From contig JBCBMY010000006.1 of assembly GCA_039822045.1 (NCBI GenBank), forward strand, positions 1 through 64,000: a stretch of DNA of 64,000 nt. The letters run 5' to 3'. The stretch's first letter is position 1. The number at the start of each line of letters is the position of its first letter. Positions 45,341 to 53,745 of the stretch are shown in pieces. A program made the translations under genes and the position numbers. The notes below the pieces were generated by a model. It ran no database searches. It was not told the origin of the DNA and saw only the letters and a program-made list of their open reading frames with translations. Source of the DNA: HLUCCA09 sp039822045 (GTDB lineage: Bacteria > Pseudomonadota > Alphaproteobacteria > Rhodobacterales > Rhodobacteraceae).

Positions 45341-45907
45341 GTGGCCCGACCAAGATCCTTCGACGAGGCCGAGGTGCTGACCTGCGCGATGACGACGTTC
45401 TGGCGGCTGGGCTTCGACGCCACGACCTACAAGGTGCTCGAGGGCGAATCAGGCGTGGGCGTGCGCAGCATGCACAACACGTTCGGCGAGAAGGAAGAGC
45501 TGTTTCTGAAGGCGCTCGACACCTATCACGCCAGTGTCGCAGCCCTGATGGACCAGGTGTTCGACCCGCCCGGGATTGCCGCGATCCAGACGATTTTTCG
45601 CGGCGCCACGGCCCCGCGGCCCGACGGCGACATCGCGCATTCGGGCTGCCTGATGGTCAACACGGTGTTCGAGCTGCAGGACCGATCCGTCGAGATCGAC
45701 GCGCGGCTGAAGGCCTACGAGCAGATGCTGCGAGATCGGTTCTTCGGGGCGCTCCAGCACGACGGGATCTCCGACGCGGACCAGCGGGCGGAGTTCCTGG
45801 TGGGGGCGCTCTGGGGGATTCTGAGCCAGATCCGGCTGGCGGGTCGGGCCGAGGCGGGGGCGCCCATGGCCGGCGTCATCGTCGAGACGATTTCGGGCTG
45901 GGCGTGA
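45341..45907 (+). CDS. TetR/AcrR family transcriptional regulator
   Basis: This 188-residue repressor-type protein has an N-terminal helix-turn-helix (MARPRSFDEAEVLTCAMTTF, then GVGVRSMHNTFGEKEELF) and a C-terminal ligand domain with HSGCLMVNTVFEL, like COG1309 proteins of the YcdC/AcuR type. It is divergent from the tautomerase-SRPBCC operon and is probably its regulator. The start is GTG 45341 with GGAGG 5 nt upstream. Confidence 0.9.
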   Translation: MARPRSFDEAEVLTCAMTTFWRLGFDATTYKVLEGESGVGVRSMHNTFGEKEELFLKALDTYHASVAALMDQVFDPPGIAAIQTIFRGATAPRPDGDIAHSGCLMVNTVFELQDRSVEIDARLKAYEQMLRDRFFGALQHDGISDADQRAEFLVGALWGILSQIRLAGRAEAGAPMAGVIVETISGWA

Positions 45908-46049
45908 AGCGCGCGCGCTCGGCCAAGACCGATTGAGCGCGAAAGACGAAGCTCGCCCCCCGGGTTGGCGCGGTTCCTGGTCCGCGCTTCTGCACCGGGG
46001 GGCTCAGCGGGCCCTCGGGCCCGGGACGCGGAGCCGATATCGCCGGGTG

Positions 46050-46550
46050 TCAGGCCCGGCCATATGCCTCGGCAATCGCGATCTGCATCGCGTCTTCGGG
46101 GCTGCGCCCGCCCCAGACAACAAGCTGGAACGCGGGATAGTAGCGCTCGGCCGCCATCACGGCGGTGCCGATCAGGCGGTCGATCTGGTCGGTCGTGGGC
46201 ACCTGTCCGCCGGCCATCACCAGCCCGTAGCGATAGGTCATCAGCCCCTGCTCGGCCCAATGGCTGAAGGCGCCGGCCCAGCAGGTGTCGTTGACCGCGT
46301 TCAGCGCGGCATAGAGCGACGGCAAGGTGCCCTCTGGCGGCTCCATTTCGAAGGTGCAGATGAGGCGCAGCGTTTCGTCGTAGGACGACCAAGCGAGCGT
46401 AATGGAATACGTCCGCCACTGGCCCTCCACCGCCATGGCGATCTGGTCGTCGCCGATCCGGTCGAACTCCCAGTCGTGGTGCTCGGCGAGCGTCTCGACA
46501 ACGTCGATGGGGTGAAGGTCTTCCGTGAGGTAGTCTTCGGAAAGTGACAT
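46050..46550 (-). CDS. YbjN domain protein
   Basis: This 166-residue protein starts MSLSEDYLTEDLHPIDVVET, with the YbjN features LICTFEMEPPEGTLPSLYAA and NDTCWAGAFSHWAEQGLMTY. YbjN proteins resemble type III secretion chaperones; in alphaproteobacteria their role is unknown. I chose ATG 46550, where the acidic N-terminus begins. In related genomes I recall it beside proC, here 6 kb away, with the UbiK-Lgt-PgeF block between. Confidence 0.85.
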   Translation of the reverse strand: MSLSEDYLTEDLHPIDVVETLAEHHDWEFDRIGDDQIAMAVEGQWRTYSITLAWSSYDETLRLICTFEMEPPEGTLPSLYAALNAVNDTCWAGAFSHWAEQGLMTYRYGLVMAGGQVPTTDQIDRLIGTAVMAAERYYPAFQLVVWGGRSPEDAMQIAIAEAYGRA

Positions 46551-46828
46551 GCCCGGCCTCTTTGGTTTCGCCCTTGGCCCGGCTTTCGCCCCGTTCGGTT
46601 GCGGGGTCTGTCGCGCACCAAGGGCTTGGTGCCTGCTCAAGGGACGGCGCGGTTTTGCGTCTCCCTCACCACATATGGTGGGGTGTTGGGCAGAGCCTGT
46701 AAAGCAGTATTTTCGTGACACCCCCAAGAAATGGGGTCTGAGCCACCCTGCACCACAAGAGGCGCCGTCGCGTCAACTGGCAATCAATGGGCGGCCCGAC
46801 TACCCCACGATCGGCGCAATCGATCGGA

Positions 46829-47623
46829 TCAGCCTGCGGCCGCGGCGGTGCGTTGGTCGGCGATGCGGGCCCAGGGGTTTCGCCCCGCACCGGCCTTGTC
46901 GAGCACCGCGCGCGCCTCGTCGAGGTTCGGCACCAGCGACCGCACGCTGGTGGTGTTTTGCGACTTCGTGTGAAGCGCCTGCGCAACCGCATCCGCGTAG
47001 TCCGGGTCGTCGCGGGACAGGCCCAGAAAGTCGAAGACCCGGTCGACTTCGGCTTCGCCGCCGCCCGGGGCGCCATACACGTTCTCGAACAGGATGATAT
47101 AGGGCGAGATCCCCGCCTCGTTCATCCGGTCGATCAGCCATTGTCGCCGCCGCATGCCCCGCCGCAGGTTCGAGCGCAGCCGGGCGATGTCCATCGGCGG
47201 CATCTCCCGCTTGCCTGACAGGAAATCGGGATAGATCTCATCGGCCTGCGTCTTGCCCCACGCCCCCGTCAGCAGCGCCAGCTCCCGCGAGAAGACGCGG
47301 GACACGTCATCGCGCCGGTCGAGGATCGCGTGGCGAAAGCCCATCTCGCGCGAGACCTCAAAACAGCAGTGCTGGAGCGGGAGAGGGTGCAACTCGTAGC
47401 AGTTCTTGATCGGCCGACCCTGGGCGAGAAACGCCTCCATATCGGCGCGCAGCCGGCCCTCGTCCTTGGTCTCCTTGAAGGTCTTGGTGATGTAGCCGGC
47501 GGCATTGGCGGGGTTGAACGGCTCGAAATAGGACGGGCCGTGGCCAAAGAACCGTCCGAGCAGATTAAAGAGCGTGGTGCCGCCCGTGCGCTGGAAGGCC
47601 CACACGATGAAGGGTTCGGGCAT
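46829..47623 (-). CDS. Sulfotransferase-like protein
   Basis: This 264-residue protein starts IVWAFQRTGGTTLFNLLGRF, which matches the 5-prime-phosphosulfate (PAPS) loop of sulfotransferases, and has a 3-prime-phosphate-like part near HAILDRRDDVSRVFSRELAL. The acceptor could be a lipid, a sugar or a small molecule. It is followed by about 280 bp with nothing else recognised before the YbjN gene. The start is ATG 47623. Confidence 0.8.
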   Translation of the reverse strand: MPEPFIVWAFQRTGGTTLFNLLGRFFGHGPSYFEPFNPANAAGYITKTFKETKDEGRLRADMEAFLAQGRPIKNCYELHPLPLQHCCFEVSREMGFRHAILDRRDDVSRVFSRELALLTGAWGKTQADEIYPDFLSGKREMPPMDIARLRSNLRRGMRRRQWLIDRMNEAGISPYIILFENVYGAPGGGEAEVDRVFDFLGLSRDDPDYADAVAQALHTKSQNTTSVRSLVPNLDEARAVLDKAGAGRNPWARIADQRTAAAAG

Positions 47624-47760
47624 GGGGCCCTCCTGTCGCCGCTCGGGGCTGGCTACCAGCATGGCCTGACGCTCGCAAGCGCACGTCGGGGCTGTGCGCG
47701 GGCCTGTCCGCGCACGCACCGTGGTCGTCAAACTTGAAACGCTGCGCGCCGGGCCGTGGC

Positions 47761-48015
47761 TCAGCCGTCGCCGGCGAGCTTGGCTTCCAGGGCGTCGATG
47801 CGGGCCTTCAGGGCGTCATTCTCTTCGCGCGCCTTCTGGGCCATGGCGCGCGCGGCGTCGAATTCCTCGCGGGTGACGAAGTCGCGGTCGGCGAGCCAGC
47901 GGTCGACGAGCGACTTCATGGCGTTCTCGGCCTCCTCGCGCGCACCCTGCGCCACGCCCATGGCGTTGGTCATCAGCTGCGAAACATCGTCGAGGATCTT
48001 GTTGCGGCTCTGCAT
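47761..48015 (-). CDS. ubiK: UbiK/BMFP family accessory factor
   Basis: This 84-residue protein has an N-terminal helix (MQSRNKILDDVSQLMTNAMG) and a C-terminal coiled coil (AREENDALKARIDALEAKLA), the layout of UbiK/YqiC. UbiK supports ubiquinone synthesis through the Ubi complex. It is divergent from lgt. Confidence 0.85.
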   Translation of the reverse strand: MQSRNKILDDVSQLMTNAMGVAQGAREEAENAMKSLVDRWLADRDFVTREEFDAARAMAQKAREENDALKARIDALEAKLAGDG

Positions 48016-48030
48016 AGGGCACCCCTTCGT

Positions 48031-48060
48031 TACACGCGCTCGTTATATGGGCCGCGTGTA
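48031..48060. promoter_or_regulatory. Inverted repeat in the ubiK-lgt divergent region
   Basis: TACACGCG (48031-48038) and CGCGTGTA (48053-48060) are perfect 8-bp arms around a 14-bp spacer that contains TATATG, a possible -10 box. A regulator binding here could control ubiK, lgt or both. Confidence 0.5.
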
Positions 48061-48130
48061 CGGGCGGCTCAAGGTTGACTTCGTCGCGGCGGCACGGGCA
48101 GGTGAGCAACAAAACAGGCGAGGCAAACTG

Positions 48131-49003
48131 ATGCAGGCCGTTATTCCTTTCCCCGATATCGGGCCGAATCTCGTGTCGATCGAGCTCTTCGGCACAACCT
48201 TGGCCCTGCGCTACTATGCGCTGAGCTATATCGTCGGCATCCTGATCGGCTGGCGGATCGTTGTGGCGCTGGTCAAGCGCCCCTCGCTCTGGCCCGACTG
48301 GCGCCCGCCGATGAATCCGCGCCAGGTGGAAGAGCTGCTGACATGGGTCATCCTTGGCGTCGTTCTGGGCGGCCGGCTTGGCTTCGTGCTGTTCTATGCG
48401 CCGGCCTACTATCTCCAGAACCCGTTGGAGATCCCGATGATCTGGCAGGGCGGCATGGCGTTTCACGGCGGCTTTCTTGGCGTTGTGCTGGCCGTGTGGC
48501 TGTTCTGCCGAAAGTACGGGATCGACGTGGCGGGCGCCTCCGACTGTCTGGCCATCGCAACGCCGCCGGGGCTGTTCCTGGGGCGCTGCGCGAACTTCAT
48601 CAATGGCGAGCTCTGGGGCCGCCCCTGGAACGGGCCCTGGGCGATGGTCTTTCCCACCGATCCGCTACAGGTGCCGCGCCATCCCAGCCAGCTCTATGAG
48701 GCGATCTTGGAGGGGGCCGTCCTCGGCGCGCTCCTGTTGTGGCTGGCCCTCCGTCGCAGGGCGCTGCACGTGCCCGGACTGATTGCGGGCATGTTCTTTG
48801 CGGGCTACGGCGTCGGGCGGTTCTTCGTGGAATATTTCCGGCAGGCCGATCCCCAGTTCATCACGCCGGACAACCCGTGGGGCTTTGTGGTCGGCCAAGG
48901 GATTGTGGGCGTGACGATGGGCCAGCTTCTGAGCCTGCCGATGGTCGTGGTGGGCCTTGCGGTGGTGGCCTGGTCGCTGCGGCGCACGCCCACGCCCGCA
49001 TGA
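48131..49003 (+). CDS. lgt: Prolipoprotein diacylglyceryl transferase
   Basis: This inner-membrane enzyme adds diacylglycerol to the lipobox Cys of prolipoproteins. The 290 residues include about seven helices, the catalytic-region signature GRCANFINGELWGRPW, MAFHGGFLGV and HPSQLYEA. It acts on the lipoproteins encoded in this window, such as those at 37379, 60900 and 61101. ATG 48131 follows GAGGC. Its TGA overlaps the next ATG. Confidence 0.97.
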   Translation: MQAVIPFPDIGPNLVSIELFGTTLALRYYALSYIVGILIGWRIVVALVKRPSLWPDWRPPMNPRQVEELLTWVILGVVLGGRLGFVLFYAPAYYLQNPLEIPMIWQGGMAFHGGFLGVVLAVWLFCRKYGIDVAGASDCLAIATPPGLFLGRCANFINGELWGRPWNGPWAMVFPTDPLQVPRHPSQLYEAILEGAVLGALLLWLALRRRALHVPGLIAGMFFAGYGVGRFFVEYFRQADPQFITPDNPWGFVVGQGIVGVTMGQLLSLPMVVVGLAVVAWSLRRTPTPA

Positions 49004-50112
49004 CGCCACCGGCCGCCACCCCGCTGGCCCGGCTTCTGGCCGAGCAGATCGCGGCGACGGGGCCGATCACCTTTGCCGACTATATGGCGGCCTGCCTGAT
49101 GCACCCGGTGCACGGCTATTACACCACGCGCGATCCGCTGGGGGCGGAGGGCGACTTCACCACAGCGCCCGAAGTGACCCAGATGTTCGGGGAACTGGTG
49201 GGCCTCGCGCTGGCACAGGCCTGGCGCGATCAGGGGGCGCCCGCGCCGTTTACCCTGGCCGAGCTTGGCCCGGGCCGGGGCACGCTGATGTCTGATCTCT
49301 GGCGCGCCGTGCGGGGGGTCCCGGGCTTTCAGTCGGGCGCCTCGGTGCACCTTGTCGAGACCAGCGCGCCCCTGCGGGCTGTCCAGGCCGAGCGGCTGGC
49401 CCACCTCTCGCCCCGTTGGCTGGAGCGCATCGAGGACCTGCCCGAAGATCGACCGCTCTACCTTGTGGCCAACGAACTGCTCGACGCGCTGCCGGTGCGC
49501 CAGTTCCACCGCGATCCCGGCGGGTGGCGCGAGACCGTCGTGGCGCTGCAGGACGGGGTGCTCGGGCTGGCCCTTGGCCCGCCCGCGCCGGTGGCCGTGC
49601 TCGACCATCGGCTCGGCGACACCAAGCCGGGCGATATCGTTGAGCTTTGTCCGGCGCTGTCGACGGTTGTCGCCGAAGTGGCCCGCCGGATTGCAGGGCA
49701 GGGCGGGCTCGCGCTCTTTATGGATTACGGCGGCTGGCGGTCGCGGGCGGACACGGTGCAGGCGATCCGGGCCCACCGCGTGGCCGATCCGATGGCCGAG
49801 CCCGGGCAGGCCGACCTGACCGCCCATGTCGACTTCGAGGCCGTGGCCGCTGCGGCGCGCGCCGCCGGGGCCGAGGCCTGGGGCCCCGAGGAGCAGGGGC
49901 TCTGGCTCGGCCGCCTGGGTCTTGTCGAGCGTGCCGAGGTGCTGGCTCGCGCCCTTCCCGACGATGCCGCGCGCCAATCGCACTTCGCTGCATTCCGCCG
50001 CTTGACCGAGGCCGACCAGATGGGGACGGTGTTCAAGGCAATGGCCATCACGCCCAAAGCGGGACCTCCGCCAGCAGGGTTTGCCGGCCTGGCCGCGGGA
50101 GCCATTGCATGA
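49000..50112 (+). CDS. MidA/NDUFAF7-type SAM-dependent methyltransferase
   Basis: This 370-residue COG1565 methyltransferase contains LHPVHGYYTTRDPLGAEGDF-type family sequence (ACLMHPVHGYYTTRDP), motif I ELGPGRGTLMSDL and LVANELLDALPVRQF. The mitochondrial homologue methylates an arginine of complex I. It is coupled to lgt and pgeF by 4-bp overlaps (ATGA at both ends). Confidence 0.92.
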   Translation: MTPPAATPLARLLAEQIAATGPITFADYMAACLMHPVHGYYTTRDPLGAEGDFTTAPEVTQMFGELVGLALAQAWRDQGAPAPFTLAELGPGRGTLMSDLWRAVRGVPGFQSGASVHLVETSAPLRAVQAERLAHLSPRWLERIEDLPEDRPLYLVANELLDALPVRQFHRDPGGWRETVVALQDGVLGLALGPPAPVAVLDHRLGDTKPGDIVELCPALSTVVAEVARRIAGQGGLALFMDYGGWRSRADTVQAIRAHRVADPMAEPGQADLTAHVDFEAVAAAARAAGAEAWGPEEQGLWLGRLGLVERAEVLARALPDDAARQSHFAAFRRLTEADQMGTVFKAMAITPKAGPPPAGFAGLAAGAIA

Positions 50113-50867
50113 CGCTCGAGATTCTGTCTTCCGACGTGCTGTCGCCGTTGAGGCACGGCTTTTTTACGCGCAAGGGCGGTGCGTCGTCGGGCATTTTCGC
50201 CGGGCTCAATTGCGGGCGCGGCTCGTCGGATCTGGCCGAGGTGGTCGAGATCAACCGGGGCCGGGTGGCGCACGCTATGGGCCTTGCGACGACGGATCTC
50301 GTGAGCGTGCACCAGGTCCATTCCGCCGATGCGATCGCGGTGAGTTCCGCCAACCGGCCCGACGGAGTGCGCGCCGATGCGATGGTGACGGCGGATCCCG
50401 GGGTGGCGCTGGCCGTGCTGACCGCCGATTGCCAGCCCGTGCTCTTCGCCGATGCCGAGGCCGGCGTGATCGGGGCGGCCCATGCGGGCTGGCGCGGTGC
50501 AATGGACGGGGTGCTGGAGGCGACGCTCGATGCCATGGCCGGGCTTGGGGCCGACATCGGCCGCACCGTCGCCGTGATCGGGCCGACGATCAGCCAGAGC
50601 GCCTATGAGGTCGGGCCCGAATTCTTCGACCGGTTCATGGCTGAAGACCAGGAAAACGCCCGCTTCTTCTCGGGCGGCAACGGCGACAGGATGCAGTTCG
50701 ACTTGCCGGGCTATTCCCTGCGCCGCTTGCGGGCGACCGGCATCGACCACGCCGAGTGGACCCGCCATTGCACCTATACCGACGAAGAGCGGTTCTATTC
50801 CTATCGCCGCTCCGTCCATCGCGGCGAGGCGGACTATGGACGTCTGATCTCCGTGATCCGGCTGTGA
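50109..50867 (+). CDS. pgeF: PgeF/YfiH family purine nucleoside/polyphenol oxidase-like protein
   Basis: This 252-residue YfiH-fold protein has metal-binding motifs in VHQVHSADA, LTADCQPVLF and AAHAGWRGA. YfiH proteins act on peptidoglycan amino-sugar-linked products or purine nucleosides and were once called laccases. It is coupled to the methyltransferase gene by a 4-bp overlap. Confidence 0.93.
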   Translation: MTLEILSSDVLSPLRHGFFTRKGGASSGIFAGLNCGRGSSDLAEVVEINRGRVAHAMGLATTDLVSVHQVHSADAIAVSSANRPDGVRADAMVTADPGVALAVLTADCQPVLFADAEAGVIGAAHAGWRGAMDGVLEATLDAMAGLGADIGRTVAVIGPTISQSAYEVGPEFFDRFMAEDQENARFFSGGNGDRMQFDLPGYSLRRLRATGIDHAEWTRHCTYTDEERFYSYRRSVHRGEADYGRLISVIRL

Positions 50868-51088
50868 CTCTCGTCGCCCCGCCGGGAAAGCGCGGCACGC
50901 GCACCTTCTGAATCGACGTCAATTTTCGCTAATCTGGAAACGATCGGCGCGCTTCTTGGGAATTGTCGATCTTCGCCGCATCTCCGCCGCAAAACGACGG
51001 CAGAACCGTCGCACCGTGCGACGGTGCCAAGGGGGCCGGCGCGTACAGACATCGCGTTGCCAAGCGCGCGCGGGCAAGGAGAAAACGG

Positions 51089-51232
51089 ATGATGAAACCG
51101 ACCAAGCGACGGTGGCTCGCCGGAGTGATCGCGGCCGCCGCGACCATGAGCCAGCCCCTGCCCTGGGAGCGCGGCCCGCGTCGCGCCCGCCTGGCGCGCG
51201 GCCTGAAGGCCCGCATGGCGGCAGGCGGCTAG
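51089..51232 (+). CDS. Short basic hypothetical protein
   Basis: A 47-residue product, starting MMKPTKRRWLAGVIAAAATM and ending RGLKARMAAGG, has a basic end, a short hydrophobic stretch and a basic tail. AAGGAG lies 7 nt before the first ATG, an ideal site, which is the main argument for its reality. It could be a membrane or signal-like peptide. The function is unknown. Confidence 0.6.
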   Translation: MMKPTKRRWLAGVIAAAATMSQPLPWERGPRRARLARGLKARMAAGG

Positions 51233-51297
51233 GTGCTGCGACCCGCATGGCAGGTTGGTCCGGCAACGTCGGTGGGCATGGGCGCGTGGCGGCGCAG

Positions 51298-51333
51298 GTT
51301 GCCACAGATGTCGCCACAAATGTCGCCACAGAA
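51298..51333. repeat. 12-bp tandem repeat, about three copies
   Basis: Three near-identical units, GTTGCCACAGAT, GTCGCCACAAAT and GTCGCCACAGAA, lie end to end in non-coding DNA. No role is apparent. Confidence 0.7.
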
Positions 51334-51516
51334 TCGCGCCGGCCCAGGGACCGCCCTGACCTGGCGCCCCGCGCCCGGGCGCGCGATGTCTGATGGTTGC
51401 CTTCCAATGATTCGAGTGTCCCGCTGGAATGTGGCGGGATTGCCGGCCGGCCCGAGAACAATCCCGCACGGTCCCTCCGGATTGGCGGAGCGGGCTGGCC
51501 GGTCGGCCACGAGCCT

Positions 51517-51546
51517 TTGACAACGACGTGAGGTTGCCCTCACTAT
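51517..51546 (+). promoter_or_regulatory. Promoter with overlapping dyad before the Hint gene
   Basis: TTGACA (51517-51522) with an 18-bp spacer to CACTAT (51541-51546) resembles a housekeeping promoter. A GTGAGG-TTGC-CCTCAC dyad (51528-51543) sits between the boxes and could be an operator. It is 70 bp before the start at 51616. Confidence 0.5.
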
Positions 51547-51615
51547 CCACGTGATACGTCCTTCTGCATCCGGTGGGGGCCGCGCAGATGTGACCGACCC
51601 GAAAGGATCGGACGC

Positions 51616-52413
51616 ATGGGAAGCCATTCCCTCCCCCCGGCCGACGCGCCTCAGGGGCAACCAAATCCTCGCTTGCGCTCCCGCCTCGGGGCGCAACACG
51701 AGTATCTGCGCCGAGACGTGCCTCTCACCCGCAGATATGACGTGTCTGCACTGCTTCGCACCGGTGACATTTCCGAGTTTTCGCGCGTGGCGCCCGCCAC
51801 GCCTGTCTTTGAAGACGCCTTCGCGGCCCTTGCCCGCGGCACCCTGATCTCCACGGCCGAAGGTCCCGTGGCGGTGGAGGATCTGGTGCCCGGAATATTG
51901 GTCGAAACCACCACGTCTGGTCCCATGCCGCTACTCTGGGTTGGGTCGATGACGGTGTATCCCGAAGGCACTCCTGGCTCTGGAGGCGAGGCGGCCGGCC
52001 TCACCCGCCTCGCTTCCGACGCCTTCGGCTTTGGCCGACCCGCGCTCGACCTGATCCTGGGTCCGCGCGCCCGCGTGCTCTATCGCTCGTCTGGATGCCG
52101 CCCGCTGGTCGGCGCCGATCAGGCGTTTGCCCCGGCGCGCGCCTTCGTCGATGGCGACGGTGTGATCCCGCTCGCGCCTGTCAGCCCCGTGCGCGTCTAT
52201 CATTTGGGCTTCCATGGCCAGCAGGCCGTGCGCGCGAACGGGATGGAGATCGAAAGCTTCCATCCCGGCCCCGACCCGGCCGCCGTGATGATGCCCGACG
52301 CGCTCGACATGTTCCTGGGCCTCTTCCCGCATATCATACGCCTGTCGGACTTCGGCCCGATCGACACGCCGCGCCTGACTGCGTTCGAAGTCGAGCGCCT
52401 CCAGGCCGCCTAG
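51616..52413 (+). CDS. Hint-domain (hedgehog/intein-like) protein lacking the nucleophile Cys
   Basis: This 265-residue protein has a Hint-type domain starting FEDAFAALARGTLISTAEGP. The usual first Cys of CFxxGT is replaced by Ala (about Ala71), so autoprocessing is unlikely by the classic route. The fold continues with VAVEDLVPGILVETT, ARVLYRSSGCRPLV and PVSPVRVYHLGFHGQQAVRAN. There is no signal peptide. It lies between pgeF and proC. The role is unknown. Confidence 0.8.
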   Translation: MGSHSLPPADAPQGQPNPRLRSRLGAQHEYLRRDVPLTRRYDVSALLRTGDISEFSRVAPATPVFEDAFAALARGTLISTAEGPVAVEDLVPGILVETTTSGPMPLLWVGSMTVYPEGTPGSGGEAAGLTRLASDAFGFGRPALDLILGPRARVLYRSSGCRPLVGADQAFAPARAFVDGDGVIPLAPVSPVRVYHLGFHGQQAVRANGMEIESFHPGPDPAAVMMPDALDMFLGLFPHIIRLSDFGPIDTPRLTAFEVERLQAA

Positions 52414-52517
52414 ACCAAGCCAGCGCGGCCCACGCCGGGCCTCCCGTTCAGTCGCCTTCCCGATTGCGCCCTGCGTGCGCGCCGCCTAGCGTCGCCCAAA
52501 CGGGCGGGGAGGCGGCG

Positions 52518-53321
52518 ATGGACCAGGCGGAACTCGAAACACGCGGGATCACCATGCTTGGCTGCGGCAAGATGGGCTCGGCCATCTTGCGCGGCTGGCT
52601 CGATGGCGGGATGCGTCCCGCGGCCGTTCATGTGATCGAGCCCCATCCGACAGACTGGCTCCGGTCAACCGGCGTGGCGATTGGCGGCGAGGGGCCGCCC
52701 GCCCCCGCCGTTCTGATGCTCGCCGTCAAGCCGCAGATGATGGCGGAGGCGCTTGCGCCCGTGGCCGGGTTGGGTGGCGGCGGCACCCTCGTTGTCTCGA
52801 TCGCCGCCGGCACGCCGATCTCAGCCTTTGAGGCCGCCTTCGGCGCGGGCACACCGGTGGTGCGCGCCATGCCCAACATCCCCGCCGCTGTCGGGCGCGG
52901 CGTGACGGCCCTTGTGGCGAACGACGCGGCCGGCGCCGCCGGTCTTGCGCTCGCCGAACGCCTGATGGAGAGCGTGGGGCGCACCGTTCGCCTAAGCTCC
53001 GAGGCCGAGATGGATGCCGTGACGGCGGTCTCCGGGTCCGGGCCCGGCTATGTCTTCCACATGGTCGAGGCGCTTGCGGTGGCCGGTGAGGCGGAAGGCC
53101 TCGCGCCCGATCTCGCCATGGCGCTTGCCCGCGCGACCATTGCCGGGGCCGGCGCGATGCTCGATGCCACCGACACCCCGGCGGCAGCCCTGCGCGAAAG
53201 CGTCACCTCGCAAAAGGGCACGACGGCGGCGGGGCTCGAGGTGCTGATGGATGACTTGCCCGACCTGATGACCCGCTCCGTCGCCGCCGCGGCCGCGCGC
53301 AGCCGGGAGCTGGGCCAATGA
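52518..53321 (+). CDS. proC: Pyrroline-5-carboxylate reductase
   Basis: This NADPH enzyme performs the last step of proline synthesis. It is 267 residues, with the Rossmann motif LGCGKMGSAILRGWLDGG, VRAMPNIPAAVGRGVTALV and the C-terminal signature VTSQKGTTAAGLEVLM. ATG 52518 has GGGGAGG upstream. Its end overlaps the CsaA-like gene by 4 bp. Confidence 0.96.
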   Translation: MDQAELETRGITMLGCGKMGSAILRGWLDGGMRPAAVHVIEPHPTDWLRSTGVAIGGEGPPAPAVLMLAVKPQMMAEALAPVAGLGGGGTLVVSIAAGTPISAFEAAFGAGTPVVRAMPNIPAAVGRGVTALVANDAAGAAGLALAERLMESVGRTVRLSSEAEMDAVTAVSGSGPGYVFHMVEALAVAGEAEGLAPDLAMALARATIAGAGAMLDATDTPAAALRESVTSQKGTTAAGLEVLMDDLPDLMTRSVAAAAARSRELGQ

Positions 53322-53659
53322 CCGCTCAGATCACCTTCGACGACTTTCTCGCGGTCGACATTCGCGTTGGCCGGATCGTTGCGGCCGAGCCGTTCCCCGA
53401 GGCCCGCAAGCCGGCCTACAAGCTGCGCGTCGATTTCGGGCCCGAGATCGGAGAGAAGAAGAGCTCGGCGCAGATTACCACGCATTACACACCCGACGCG
53501 CTCATCGGCCGGCAAGTGCTGGGCGTGGTCAACTTTCCGCCGCGCCAGGTTGGCCCCTTCATGTCGGAGGTTCTGGTTCTTGGCCTGCACGATGCCGACG
53601 GCGCCGTGGTGCTTGCCGTCCCCGAGCACGACGTGCCCCTTGGCGCGCGCCTCGCCTGA
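53318..53659 (+). CDS. tRNA-binding domain protein (CsaA-like)
   Basis: This 113-residue OB-fold protein of the EMAP-II/tRNA-binding type starts TFDDFLAVDIRVGRIVAAEP and has NFPPRQVGPFMSEVLVLG. Similar small proteins (CsaA) act as chaperones or tRNA binders. It is translationally coupled to proC. Confidence 0.9.
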   Translation: MTAQITFDDFLAVDIRVGRIVAAEPFPEARKPAYKLRVDFGPEIGEKKSSAQITTHYTPDALIGRQVLGVVNFPPRQVGPFMSEVLVLGLHDADGAVVLAVPEHDVPLGARLA

Positions 53660-53745
53660 CCCCGGCCCCGCCGCGGCGCCGCGTCTTGCTGCGCCCCTCG
53701 GCGCGGGCTAAGCGGGGTCGAAACTGACGCGCCAGGGAGGCCCCG

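Larger units (their letters stand above)
50868..51615. other. Long gap with small gene, repeats and promoter before the Hint gene
   Basis: The stretch holds a probable 47-codon gene (51089-51232), three 12-bp tandem units at 51298-51333, and a promoter-like pair with an overlapping dyad near 51517-51546. I see no tRNA or clear terminator in it. Confidence 0.4.

Noticed and set aside
46551..46828. Possible small RNA or terminator between YbjN and sulfotransferase genes (CACCA-CATA-TGGTG dyad near 46668)
   Set aside because: The dyad is short, has no T-run, and no promoter is evident. I cannot support a feature.
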